DNA of 64,000 nt from Drosophila persimilis (lineage: Eukaryota > Arthropoda > Insecta > Diptera > Drosophilidae), in the NCBI RefSeq assembly GCF_003286085.1, contig NW_020825591.1:1-64000 (forward strand), written 5' to 3'. The notes beneath the pieces are model-generated. The model searched no databases and was not told the DNA's origin. It saw nothing but the letters and a program-made list of their open reading frames with translations. Below, in pieces: positions 21,121-32,282 of this stretch; the stretch's first letter is position 1; every line of letters begins with the position of its first letter. The position numbers and the translations under genes are program-made.

Positions 21121-24100
21121 TTAGTACACAGCGTTCCAGGATATCTGGTTGTCAAGATGGTACCTCATGTTGCGGGCGTAGGCCTTAATGTCATCCATGG
21201 AGTCGTCATCTGTCCACATCTCATCGTCATCATTTTCTTCATCCGTTTCAGGATCCGTCTCTGGAATGGCGGCTGGCATTGGCCCTGACGTTTTTTGTGG
21301 TGGCTGTGGAGCTGGGGCAACCACTGTTGCTGCTGCCATTGTTGGTGGATTTTCCGATGTCACTGGAACTGCTGGAGTTGCCGTCACTGCCTGGGATTGG
21401 ATGAGCGAGGTGAGTAGTGACATCATCGCTTCCAGCCTCTTTTCCAATCGCGTCATCCTCTGCGTATTCTCCAACAGTGCCTGGCTGCAGGATCCCTCGC
21501 AAGATTGGCGTTTCGGCTGCATCTTCTGCCGGGAGCGGTTGTTGGCAAGCTGCTGCTGCTGCTGCTGTCGCTGTTGTTGTTCGCGCTGCGGCTGCTGTTG
21601 TGCCTGGGAACGGCTCAATGGCTGCTCTGGACGTCGTCTCCCAGTGCGTGGGCCAGAGGCAGCAGGCGTCTGTTTTTTTGTATGTATTGGCTGCTGCTGC
21701 TTCTGCTTCTGCTGATGTTGTTGTCCTCTTCGTCGCCCAGGAGAGGAGACATTGAGTGGCGTCCATGCTGCCTGCTGCTGCTGTCCGCGCCAGGGATTGG
21801 CTGGCGTTTGAGCTTGCTGTTGCTGCTGCTGTCGGCGCCCTGGATGTGCTGGTGTTGTTCTTGCTGGTGGTGGCTGCTGCTCTGGCAATGGCTGCAGAAG
21901 CGAGCTGCGCTTGCGACGCAACTCCTGCATGGCCACTCGGTGGGACAGAAGGCGGCCCCTTGCTGCCTTGAATGCCGGACATCCCTTGTAGGCGCTGATG
22001 TGGGCGCCCTGGCAATTGGCGCATTTAGGGGCGTCTGCCCTTGGCTTGGCACATGCCGTGGACGCGTGGGCACCCGCACACTTCATACAGACGAATGAAC
22101 GCCTGCAGTAGGTGCGGGTGTGCCCGAATGCCTGACATCTGTGGCACTGGGCTGGGTCCACCGGCTTGGCCTGCCTCTCAACGGTCACCAACTGGTTGCC
22201 CAGCTGGGTTAATTGGAGGACTTGGGGGCTATCTCCAACTCGAACTGGTCGAGCGGCTGTCCATCGGATCTCCCTTTAATGGCTCTAATAAATATAACAT
22301 AATAACCCAATTCGGCCATCTGATTTTTTATTAGTTGGGGGCTTGTGGAGTGGTGTAGATCTCGCACGACGATCCGTAGCCCACGGTCACTCTTGTGCTG
22401 GTGTGTGTAGTGGCCAGTCATCGCCTCGTTGCCGTCGCCATCGCCCAGGATTGCCATGATGGCATCCCTGGTAGCCATGTCGCGGGCCTGGATACGGACA
22501 CCATTGCGGCTGATGAGCTTGGTGTGATAGCTACTGTTGCCCACCCTCGGGTCATTCTGCAGCTTGTCCAGAATGGGCATAATGTCGGGGACAGCTGGCA
22601 GAATGATGGGGGGGGGGGGAATAATTGTCGTTGGTTGGTGCTGTCGCTGCAGCATCCGAGTTTGTCTGGCATTGGGCATACTCAGGGCGGGCAGCTGGAG
22701 CAGCCCAACGCCGCCGCCGCTGCTGCTGCTGTGGGTTCCTGTGCCGCAGCTACTAGTTGCATTTGCAGGTGAGTGAGGTAGAGCTAGTGGAGCATTGGCT
22801 GGAGCAGGGGCAGGGGCAGGGGCAGGGGCGGGGGCAGGGGCATTTTGTGTAATTGTCCGCTGATGTTGTTGCTGTTGCTGGTTTGATTGTTGGTGATGGA
22901 GATGGTTTTGAATTTGGGGGATATGGGATTTGCTTGCCTGTTGGTTACTTTCCCGGAGTCGTCGTTTGGCCGATGCATAATTGGCATCCAAATTGTCGTC
23001 GTCATCGTCATCAAACTCAACAACCATATCATCACTGTCATCATCGTCATCGTCATCCACCTCGGCGCGGACGCGCTTCAGTGGCGAACGGGCCGCTGCA
23101 GCAGAGGTGGATGGGATATCATCGGTATTGGCTGTGTTTGTTGCTATTGGCTGATGTTGTTGTTGTTGTTGATGTGTTTGCTGCTGCTGATGTTCCTCTG
23201 GCGGCGGTGGTGGGGGGGGTCCGCCTGTTAACATTGCTGTTAACAGGCATCGTCTGGCTGCCGACGTAATTGTAGTTGTCGTTTTTGTGTTTGATGTCGC
23301 TGTTTGTGTGCTGATGTATGTCATCATTGTATTTGTGGTTGTGGTATTGGCTGTGTGCATTGCATTTGGAACCGCTGCTGTGGCCGATCGAGCGGGGTTT
23401 GTGCCATGGCTATGGTTCGAGTTCGAACTCGCTCCCGAACGGGCACTCGAACACGAATCTTTTGTTGGCTGCTGTTCGTGTAGGGGCTGCTCGAGTGCCC
23501 TCTCGTACTGTCGCTGGTACGAGGTCGTTACCCGCTCTCTCTTTGCACTCTCTCTCGCTCCTTGCTGTTTCCGGCTCTCTCCACACGAAGCATCGGCATA
23601 CGGTGCATCGATACGTGTATGTGTGTGTTGGAGTGTGGGAAGCGGAATTATTGGCGCGCTCGGTACCGCTAGGCTTGGCTTGGCTTGGCATAGCGGTGCT
23701 TGACATTGCGGTGCTTTGGCTGACGCCGCTGCCGACGCCGCCAATGCCTCAAGCCGGCGACTACCGCTGCTGCTGCTGCTGATGTTCTGCTGCTGCTGCT
23801 GCTGGCGTTCCTGGGTATGGACCGCCTCCACCCAATCGCCGATCTGGAACTGCTCCTGGCTGGTGAGATTGGGAATGGCCGCCCAGCTGTTGGGGCAGGG
23901 CAGGTCGGGGATGGGGCTTGTGGCCGGAGTGGCCGTGATGGTGGTGTCGGTATTTGTGGTCCTCACATACCCGGTAATGGTGGCTGGAGCCGGTCTAGAA
24001 ATTGGAGGAAGTGCCTCCAACCAGGTGGCGGAGTCGGTGGATTGGCGTCTCAGTATCGCTGCGTTTGCCCCGGCGCCGGTGGCTGCGCTGTCGGCGCTGG

Positions 24101-24224
24101 CCTCGCCGTCGGCGGCGCTGTCGGAGCTGGCAGTGGAAATGGCTGATTTGGGGCGATCCCTGGCTGTGACGCCGTGTGGTCCTCGTCGTCGTCGTCCTCT
24201 TCTGGCAGTGGATCCGCGTGGCAT
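21121..24224 (-). pseudogene. HeT-A-like gag (E2), longest open copy, broken by a 22-nt deletion
   Basis: MPRGST start at 24,224 (the frame continues upstream to 24,332 only because the E3 3' end is fused in frame). Order: Ser/Thr/Ala-rich N-terminus, polyGln stretches, poly-Asp tract (about 22,995-23,055), Ala-Pro repeat (about 22,800-22,845), Pro-run, RRM-like/major-homology segment (about 22,300-22,560), three CCHC-type knuckles (CHRCQAFGHTRTYC, CMKCAGAHASTAC, CANCQGAHISAYKGC at about 21,980-22,150), a Gln/Arg-rich region, a coiled-coil-like segment and an acidic C-terminus (DPETDEENDDDEMWTDDD). A 22-nt deletion near 22,221 puts the knuckles out of frame. Family role: RNA binding and telomere targeting. 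Confidence 0.85.
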
Positions 24225-24242
24225 AGCTGCGCTGGATTTTTT

Positions 24243-26291
24243 CCAATTATATACCCGCTTTGGGTTGAGGGCTCTCAGTGCTCCATACAGGGGAGGAACT
24301 GAGAGGCTGGGGTGTGAGCCGCCAGCAACCAAGCGCGTTGCTTTATTAATTTCTCTTTGTGGGCAGTATATGTCTTAATTTAGTAGATGTACATTTTTGT
24401 TTGTTTTTACAATTTAACTTTAAACGGCACTCAAACACTTTTTACTGGTACATTTAATGGCACAATAATTTACAAACATATAAACTGCAGCAACGTTAAA
24501 CACTTGTAACCTCGACTAGGCCCGCAGTCAGCAGGGGGGGGGGGGCAAGGGAAAAAGAGAAAAAGAGACAGATAAACTTTTCGGCACTTTGACGGAGGGA
24601 CTAAACCTCAAACACGACTCGACTCCACAACGTTCACGACACGACTTTCCATTTAGGATAGAGATCCAGACTCGAGACTCGATTCCACGATCGGGGCAAA
24701 AGGCTCCAAAAGTATGAATTGTCAAGAGGGTGTCAAGTGTGTGTGTGTGCGGTGTGAGTCAAGAAAGTAAAGTGGGGCCACGCTCAAAAGTATGCTGTCT
24801 CTTCCTTGTAATTTTCCCTAACTTAAAATTTGATTTGATCCCCTGTGAATTTGTCAACTTGATGTTTTGTTGGTTCTAATGCGGTATGTGGTCTTCAGTC
24901 CCCTCTACTACCCTTGCCGCCTGCTGAGGGCAGACGACTAGGAATGTATCATGTACATGTGGGCGGGCAGTTTATAGGGAACGTAGTGGATATATGCGAA
25001 GACTAGCATATTTGGCTCAATTTAGGCCGTAGTGGTGGGGTGTGGCGGCAACTGATGCTGATTTGAAGGTCGATTACGAAACCGATAATCAATTGTCAGC
25101 ACCGTTGCCGCCGAAGATTTATCACAGATTGTAATAATTTTTTTTAGTGGGGTGTCGGAGAACCGCACTAATTACGATAGTAACAATAAGGGGGGGGAAG
25201 AAGGGGTTAAAGAAATGAGATCGAAGTGTGCAGAAATGTGCAGTGCTGCAACACGTAGTCAGTTGAGGAATAGATAAAGAGAAAAGGTAAACAATGCAGG
25301 TGCTTTGCATGGAAAATAAGTGGAAAGGCACTAAATAAAAGAGACAAGCACTTGCAGAAATAGCAATACAGATAAGTAATAGACTGGAGTGGAGACGACG
25401 GAAAAACAGGTAATAAAAGAGATACTACACTGGAACAAAGACGAGACAAAACAGGTACAATTGATTTACGTTTACAATATTACAATAAACATAACAATTT
25501 AAAATAATGTCTATATCTTTTACTATAATTACAGGGAAGACAAGAAGCATCGGCCGGCATAGCAAAACACAATGCTTGTAAAGACATTGCGTTGCATACC
25601 GGCCGACCCCGTCGTCCCCCCTGGTCGTCGAAATTGGCGTCATCCGAAGTCGTCAGAGGTAGCTGCAATTAGCACCTCGTCGTCGTTGTGGCTGTGGCTC
25701 CCCGCTTGGAGAACCAGTGGCACTGGTCCGGCCACCAGCTGGGAGCCAGGAGTAGACGGCACACATAGTACTGTGGCGACACGGGTCCGGCCGCCAAAGT
25801 GAAATGGATGTGAGTGTGTGTGTGTGCGTCGGTAATTGTGGCCCTAATGTAGAGCGAGTGGCACTGGTCCGGCCACCATCTGTGGGCAATGGCGGTCGAT
25901 GACACGCCTACTCGAACGGCGCAGGTCCGGCCGCCCAAGTGTAATGGATGTGTGCGTGTGTGTGTGTGTCTGAATGGCTGGCGGTAGGTATTTTGAGAGC
26001 CCTTTTTTAATCGTATGTGTGGCTGATGGATTTTTCCTTTTGCAGGACCATAGGGCACTCTGAATGCCATGGCACTGGATCCGGCCACCAGCTAAGGACG
26101 ATGGCGGACACGACACACATCTACTCGAACGGCACAGGTCCGGCCGCCCAAGTGTAATGGATGTTTGTGTGTGTGTTGATGTTTTATTTAATTGCTTTGA
26201 TGGCGGCAGCGTCCGTTGTTAATTTTTGTTGTGGCATGCGGTTGATATGCATTTGTCATTTAATCCATTGCAGTGGCAGAGATGTGTCCAA
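24243..26291 (-). other. 3' UTR of E3
   Basis: No gene. The distal part matches 19,095-20,560. Monomers of the tandem family occupy about 25,715-26,180, with the (TG)n at about 25,945-25,970. A G-run of about twelve lies near 24,535. Confidence 0.7.
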
Positions 26292-28911
26292 TTAGTACAC
26301 AGCGTTCCAGGATATCTGGTTGTCAAGATGGTACCTCATGTTGCGGGCGTAGGCCTTAATGTCATCCATGGAGTCGTCATCTGTCCACATCTCATCGTCA
26401 TCATTTTCTTCATCCGTTTCAGGATCCGTCTCTGGAATGGCGGCTGGCATTGGCCCTGACGTTTTTTGTGGTGGCTGTGGAGCTAGGGCAACCACTGCTG
26501 CTGCTGCCATTGTTGGTGGATTTTCCGATGTCACTGGAACTGCTGGAGTTGCCGTCACTGCCTGGGATTGGATGAGCGAGGTGAGTAGTGACATCATCGC
26601 TTCCAGCCTCTTTTCCAATCGCGTCATCCTCTGCGTATTCTCCAACAGTGCCTGGCTGCAGGATCCCTCGCAAGATTGGCGTTTCGGCTGCATCTTCTGC
26701 CGGGAGCGGATGTTGGCAAGCTGCTGCTGCTGCTGTCGCTGTTGTTGTTCGCGCTGCGGCTGCTGTTGCAGCTGCTGTAGCTGCTGCTGCTGTTGTGCCT
26801 GGGAACGGCTCAATGGCTGCTCTGGACGTCGTCGCCCAGTGCGTGGGCCAGAGGCAGCAGGCGTCTGTTTTTTTGTATGTATTGGCTGCTGCTGCTTCTG
26901 CTTCTGCTGATGTTGTTGTCCTCTTCGTCGCCCAGGAGAGGAGACATTGAGTGGCGTCCATGCTGCCTGCTGCTGCTGTCCGCGCCAGGGATTGGCTGGC
27001 GTTTGAGCTTGCTGTTGCTGCTGCTGTCGGCGCCCTGGATGTGCTGGTGTTGTTCTTGCTGGTGGTGGCTGCTGCTCTGGCAATGGCTGCAGAAGCGAGC
27101 TGCGCTTGCGACGCAACTCCTGCATGGCCACTCGGTGGGACAGAAGGCGGCCCCTTTCTGCCTTGAATGCCGGACATCCCTTGTAGGCGCTGATGTGGGC
27201 GCCCTGGCAATTGGCGCATTTAGGGGCGTCTGCCCTTGGCTTGGCACATGCCGTGGACGCGTGGGCACCCGCACACTTCATACAGACGAATGAACGCCTG
27301 CAGTAGGTGCGGGTGTGCCCGAATGCCTGACATCTGTGGCACTGGGCTGGGTCCACCGGCTTGGCCTGCCTTTCCACGGTCACCAACTGGTTGCCCAGCT
27401 GGGTTAATTGGAGGACATCGTGGTGGCTTTCATCCGGCTTGGGGGCTATCTCCAACTCGAACTGGTCGAGCGGCTGTCCATCGGATCTCCCTTTAATGGC
27501 TCTAATAAATATAACATAATAACCCAATTCGGCCATCTGATTTTTATTAGTTGGGTGCTTGTGGAGTGGTGTAGATCTCGCACGACGATCCGTAGCCCAC
27601 GGTCACTCTTGTGCTGGTGTGTGTAGTGGCCAGTCATCGCCTCGTTGCCGTCGCCATCGCCCAGGATTGCCATGATGGCACCCCTGGTAGCCATGTCGCG
27701 GGCCTGGATACGGACACCATTGCGGCTGATGAGCTTGGTGTGATAGCTACTGTTGCCCACCCTCGGGTCATTCTGCAGCTTGTCCAGAATGGGCATAATG
27801 TCGGGGACAGCTGGCAGAATGATGGGGGGGGGGAATAATTGTCGTTGGTTGGTGCTGCCGCTGCAGCATCCGAGTTTGTCTGGCATTGGGCATACTCAGG
27901 GCGGGCAGCTGGAGCAGCCCAACGCCGCCGCCGCTGCTGCTGCTGTGGGTTCCTGTGCCGCAGCTACTAGTTGCATTTGCAGGTGAGTGAGGTAGAGCTA
28001 GTGGAGCATTGGCTGGAGCAGGGGCAGGGGCAGGGGCAGGGGCGGGGGCAGTGGCATTTTGTGTAATTGTCCGCTGATGTTGTTGCTGTTGCTGGTTTGA
28101 TTGTTGGTGATGGAGATGGTTTTGAATTTGGGGGATATGGGATTTGCTTGCCTGTTGGTTACTTTCCCGGAGTCGTCGTTTGGCCGATGCATAATTGGCA
28201 TCCAAATTGTCGTCGTCATCGTCATCAAACTCAACAACCATATCATCACTGTCATCATCGTCATCATCATCATCCACCTCGGCGCGGACGCGCTTCAGTG
28301 GCGAACGGGCCGCTGCAGCAGAGGTGGATGGGATATCATCGGTATTGGCTGTGTTTGTTGCTATTGGCTGATGTTGTTGTTGTTGTTGATGTGTTTGCTG
28401 CTGCTGATGTTCCTCTGGCGGCGGTGGTGGGGGGGGGGGGGTCCGCCTGTTAACATTGCTGTTAACAGGCATCGTCTGGCTGCCGACGTAATTGCAGTTG
28501 TCGTTTTTGTGTTTGATGTCGCTGTTTGTGTGCTGATGTATGTCATCATTGTATTTGTGGTTGTGGTATTGGCTGTGTGCATTGCATTTGGTCGGGGATG
28601 GGGCTTGTGGCCGGAGTGGCCGTGATGGTGGTGTCGGTATTTGTGGTCCTCACATACCCGGTAATGGTGGCTGGAGCCGGTCCAGGAATTGGAGGAAGTG
28701 CCTCCAACCAGGTGGCGGAGTCGGTGGATTGGCGTCTCAGTATCGCTGCGTTTGCCACGGCGCCGGTGGCTGCGCTGTCGGCGCTGGCTTCGCCGTCGGC
28801 GGCGCTGTCGGAGCTGGCAGTGGAAATGGCTGATTTGGGGCGATCCCTGGCTGTGACGCCGTGTGGTCCTTGTCGTCGTCGTCCTCTTCTGGCAGTGGAA
28901 CCGCGTGGCAT
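26292..28911 (-). pseudogene. HeT-A-like gag (E3), several frameshifts
   Basis: MPRGST start at 28,911. The frame is lost at the 540-bp deletion (about 28,591), again at the G-runs (about 28,430-28,441 and 27,826-27,834) and at a T-run one base shorter than in E4 (about 27,541). The 3' part (26,292-27,536) is open for 414 codons and holds the homology segment, the three knuckles, the Gln-rich and coiled-coil-like parts and the acidic C-terminus. Domain content is as in E2. Confidence 0.8.
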
Positions 28912-29022
28912 AGCTGCGCTGGATTGGCTTTGGTTGGATTTGGTAATAAATTTTTTCGACCGACGCGAGTGGAGATTTTGTCAAGTCAGATTGATTCACA
29001 CAGTTTTTTTCGCTTTTTTTTT

Positions 29023-30345
29023 CCAATTATATACCCGCTTTGGGTTGAGGGCTCTCAGTGCTCCATACAGGGGAGGAACTGAGAGGCTGGGGTGTGAGCC
29101 GCCAGCAACCAAGCGCGTTGCTTTATTAATTTCTCTTTGTGGGCAGTATATGTCTTAATTTAGTAGATGAACATTTTTGTTGTTTGTTTTTACAATTTAA
29201 GAGAAAGAGAGAGAGATAAACTTTTCGGCACTTTGACGGAGGGACTAAACCTCAAACACGACTCGACTCCACAACGTTCACGACACGACTTTACATTTAG
29301 GATAGAGATCCAGACTCGAGACTCGATTCCACGATCGGGGCAAAAGGCTCCAAAAGTATGAATTGTCAAGAGGGTGTCAAGTGTGTGTGTGTGCGGTGTG
29401 AGTCAAGAAAGTAAAGTGGGGCCACGCTCAAAAGTATGCTGTCTCTTCCTTGTAATTTTCCCTAACTTAAAATTTGATTTGATCCCCTGTGAGTTTGTCA
29501 ACTTGATGTTTTGTTGGTTCTAATGCGGTATGTAGTCTTCAGTCCCCTCTACTACCCTTGCCGCCTGCTGAGGGCAGACGACTAGGAATGTATCATGTAC
29601 ATGTGGGCGGGCAGTTTATAGGGAACGTAGTGGATATATGCGAAGACTTGCATATTTGGCTCAATTTAGGCCGTAGTGGTGGGGTGTGGCGGCAACTGAT
29701 GCTGATTTGAAAGTCGATTACGAAACCGATAATCAATTGTCAGCACCGTTGCCGCCGAAGATTTATCACAGATTGTAATAATTTTTTTTAGTGGGGTGTC
29801 GGAGAACCGCACTAATTACGATAGTAACAATAAGGGGGAAGAAGGGGTTAAAGAAATGAGATCGAAATGTGCAGAAATGTGCAGTGTTGCAACACGTAGT
29901 CAATTGGGGAATAGATAAAGGGAAAAGGTAAACAATGCATGTGCTTTGCATGGAAAATAAGTGGAAAGGCACTAAATAAAAGAGACAAGCACTTGCAGAA
30001 ATAGCAATACAGATAAGTAATAGACTGGAGTGGAGACGACGGAAAAACAGGTAATAAAAGAGATACTACACTGGAACAAAGACGAGACAAAACAGGTACA
30101 ATTGATTTACGTTTACAATATTACAATAAACATAACAATTTAAAATAATGTCTATATCTTTTACTATAATTACAGGGAAGACAAGAAGCATCGGCCGGCA
30201 TAGCAAAGCACAATGCTTGTAAAGACATTGCGTTGCATACCGGCCGACCCCGTCGTCCCCCCTGGTCGTCGAAATTGGCGTCATCCGAAGTCGTCAGAGG
30301 TAGCTGCAATTAGCACCTCGTCGTCGTTGTGGCTGTGGCTCCCCG
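29023..30345 (-). other. Distal 3' UTR of E4
   Basis: No gene. Same sequence as in the other units, with a deletion near 29,200 that removes the A/T-rich block and the G-run. Confidence 0.65.
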
Positions 30346-32111
30346 CTTGGAGAACCAGTGGCACTGGTCCGGCCACCAGCTGGGAGCCAGGAGTAGACGG
30401 CACACATAGTACTGTGGCGACACGGGTCCGGCCGCCAAAGTGAAATGGATGTTTGTGTGTGTGTGTCTGAATGGCTGGCGGTAAGTATTTTGAGCGCCCT
30501 TTTTAATCGTATGTGTGGCTGATGGATTTTTCCTTTTCCAGGACCATAGGGCACTCTGAATGCCATGGCACTGGATCCGGCCACCAACTAAGGACGATGG
30601 CGATGGCATTACTCGAACGGCACAGGTCCGGCCGCCCAAGTGTAATGGATGTTTGTGTGTGTGTGTGTCTGAATGGCTGGCGGTAGGTATTTTGAGAGCC
30701 CTTTTTAATCGTATGTGTGGCTGATGGATTTTTCCTTTTCCAGGACCATTGGGCACTCTGAATGCCATGGCACTGGATCCGGCCACCAACTAAGGACGAT
30801 GGCGATGGCATAACTCGAACGGCCCAGGTCCGGCCGCCCAAGTGTAATGGATGTTTGTGTGTGTGTGTATATTTCCATTCCAGGTACACATGGCACTCTG
30901 AATGCCACGGCACCTGGTTCCAGCAACCAGATGAGGGCAATGGCGGAGAACGACACACCTACTCGAACGGCACAGGTCCGGCCGCCCAAGTGTAATGGAT
31001 GTTTGTGTGTGTGTGTCTGAATGGCTGGCGGTAAGTATTTTGAGCGCCCTTTTTTAATCGTATGTGTGGCTGATGGATTTTTCCTTTTCCAGGACCATAG
31101 GGCACTCTGAATGCCATGGCACTGGATCCGGCCACCAACTAAGGACGATGGCGATGGCATTACTCGAACGGCACAGGTCCGGCCGCCCAAGTGTAATGGA
31201 TGTTTGTGTGTGTGTGTGTCTGAATGGCTGGCGGTAGGTATTTTGAGAGCCCTTTTTAATCGTATGTGTGGCTGATGGATTTTTCCTTTTCCAGGACCAT
31301 TGGGCACTCTGAATGCCATGGCACTGGATCCGGCCACCAACTAAGGACGATGGCGATGGCATAACTCGAACGGCCCAGGTCCGGCCGCCCAAGTGTAATG
31401 GATGTTTGTGTGTGTGTGTATATTTCCATTCCAGGTACACATGGCACTCTGAATGCCACGGCACCTGGTTCCAGCAACCAGATGAGGGCAATGGCGGAGA
31501 ACGACACACCTACTCGAACGGCACAGGTCCGGCCGCCCAAGTGTAATGGATGTTTGTGTGTGTGTGTCTGAATGGCTGGCGGTAAGTATTTTGAGCGCCC
31601 TTATTTAATCGTATGTGTGGCTGATGGATTTTTCCTTTTCCAGGACCATAGGGCACTCTGAATGCCATGGCACTGGATCCGGCCACCAACTAAGGTCGAT
31701 GGCGATGGCATTACTCGAACGGCACAGGTCCGGCCGCCCAAGTGTAATGGATGTTTGTGTGTGTGTGTGTCTGAATGGCTGGCGGTAGGTATTTTGAGAG
31801 CCCTTTTTAATCGTATGTGTGGCTGATGGATTTTTCCTTTTCCAGGACCATTGGGCACTCTGAATGCCATGGCACTGGATCCGGCCACCAACTAAGGACG
31901 ATGGCGATGGCATAACTCGAACGGCCCAGGTCCGGCCGCCCAAGTGTAATGGATGTTTGTGTGTGTGTGTATATTTCCATTCCAGGTACACATGGCACTC
32001 TGAATGCCACGGCACCTGGTTCCAGCAACCAGATGAGGGCAATGGCGGAGAACGACACACCTACTCGAACGGCGCAGGTCCGGCCGCCCAAGTGTAATGG
32101 ATGTGTGTGTG
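30345..32111 (-). repeat. Higher-order tandem array in E4 3' UTR, segment 1
   Basis: Monomer type A starts (GGACCATAGG) at 30,541, 31,092 and 31,643, a period of 551 bp. Each unit has three monomers of about 202 (GGACCATAGG), 140 (GGACCATTGG) and 209 bp (GGTACACATGG). Repeats are nearly identical. The segment ends in (TG)n at 32,102-32,111, where the R1-clade element is inserted. Confidence 0.9.
31031..31092 (+). other. Representative intron-like segment in the array (antisense strand)
   Basis: GTAAGTATTTTGAGCG at the left, CTGAT branch-point-like motif about 20 bases before a pyrimidine-rich CCTTTTCCAG at the right, 62 bp. The same structure recurs in every A and B monomer step. In the B step the donor reads GTAGGTATT. 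Confidence 0.45.
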
Positions 32112-32282
32112 TTTTTTTTTTTTTTTATTCTGTATTAACTCTTAATTTTATAACATTTTTATAAGCCTGGGACTTAACTAAAGCTAGACAGGGAGCTGTA
32201 TTGAGTTGGAAAGACCGGCAGGAAGTTCCGGGTCTCTGCGGGACGGCCGCAAAGCATTGCTTCGCAGGGACCATGGTTCCTC

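Larger units (their letters stand above)
19086..24236 (-). mobile_element. HeT-A-like gag-only unit E2
   Basis: 5.15 kb: 3' oligo(A) at 19,086-19,094, 3' UTR to 21,120, gag 21,121-24,224 and a very short 5' end. Its 5' end lacks about 90 bp present in other units and meets the oligo(A) of E3 after TCCAGCGC. Such variable 5' truncation is common in HeT-A arrays. There is no pol ORF. Confidence 0.85.
24237..29013 (-). mobile_element. HeT-A-like gag-only unit E3
   Basis: 4.78 kb. 3' end at the T6 junction (24,237-24,242), 5' end at 29,013 with the full leader. It carries an internal deletion of roughly 540 bp in gag at about 28,591. Otherwise it is nearly identical to E2 and E5. Confidence 0.85.

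Noticed and set aside
21188..22334. Long plus-strand ORFs rich in Leu, Cys or Ala over the gag regions (also near 26,359, 44,119, 49,420 and 62,208)
   Set aside because: They are antisense readings of (CAG)n-type Gln codons in gag; length and composition follow from the repeat, and there are no conserved domains.
30310..31340. Minus-strand ORFs of 150-210 codons (MCRSPPLPSSGCWNQ..., MVAGSSAMAF...) across the tandem array
   Set aside because: They repeat with the 551-bp unit in several frames, cross the intron-like segments and (CA)n, and show no domain, so they are repeat read-through and not genes.
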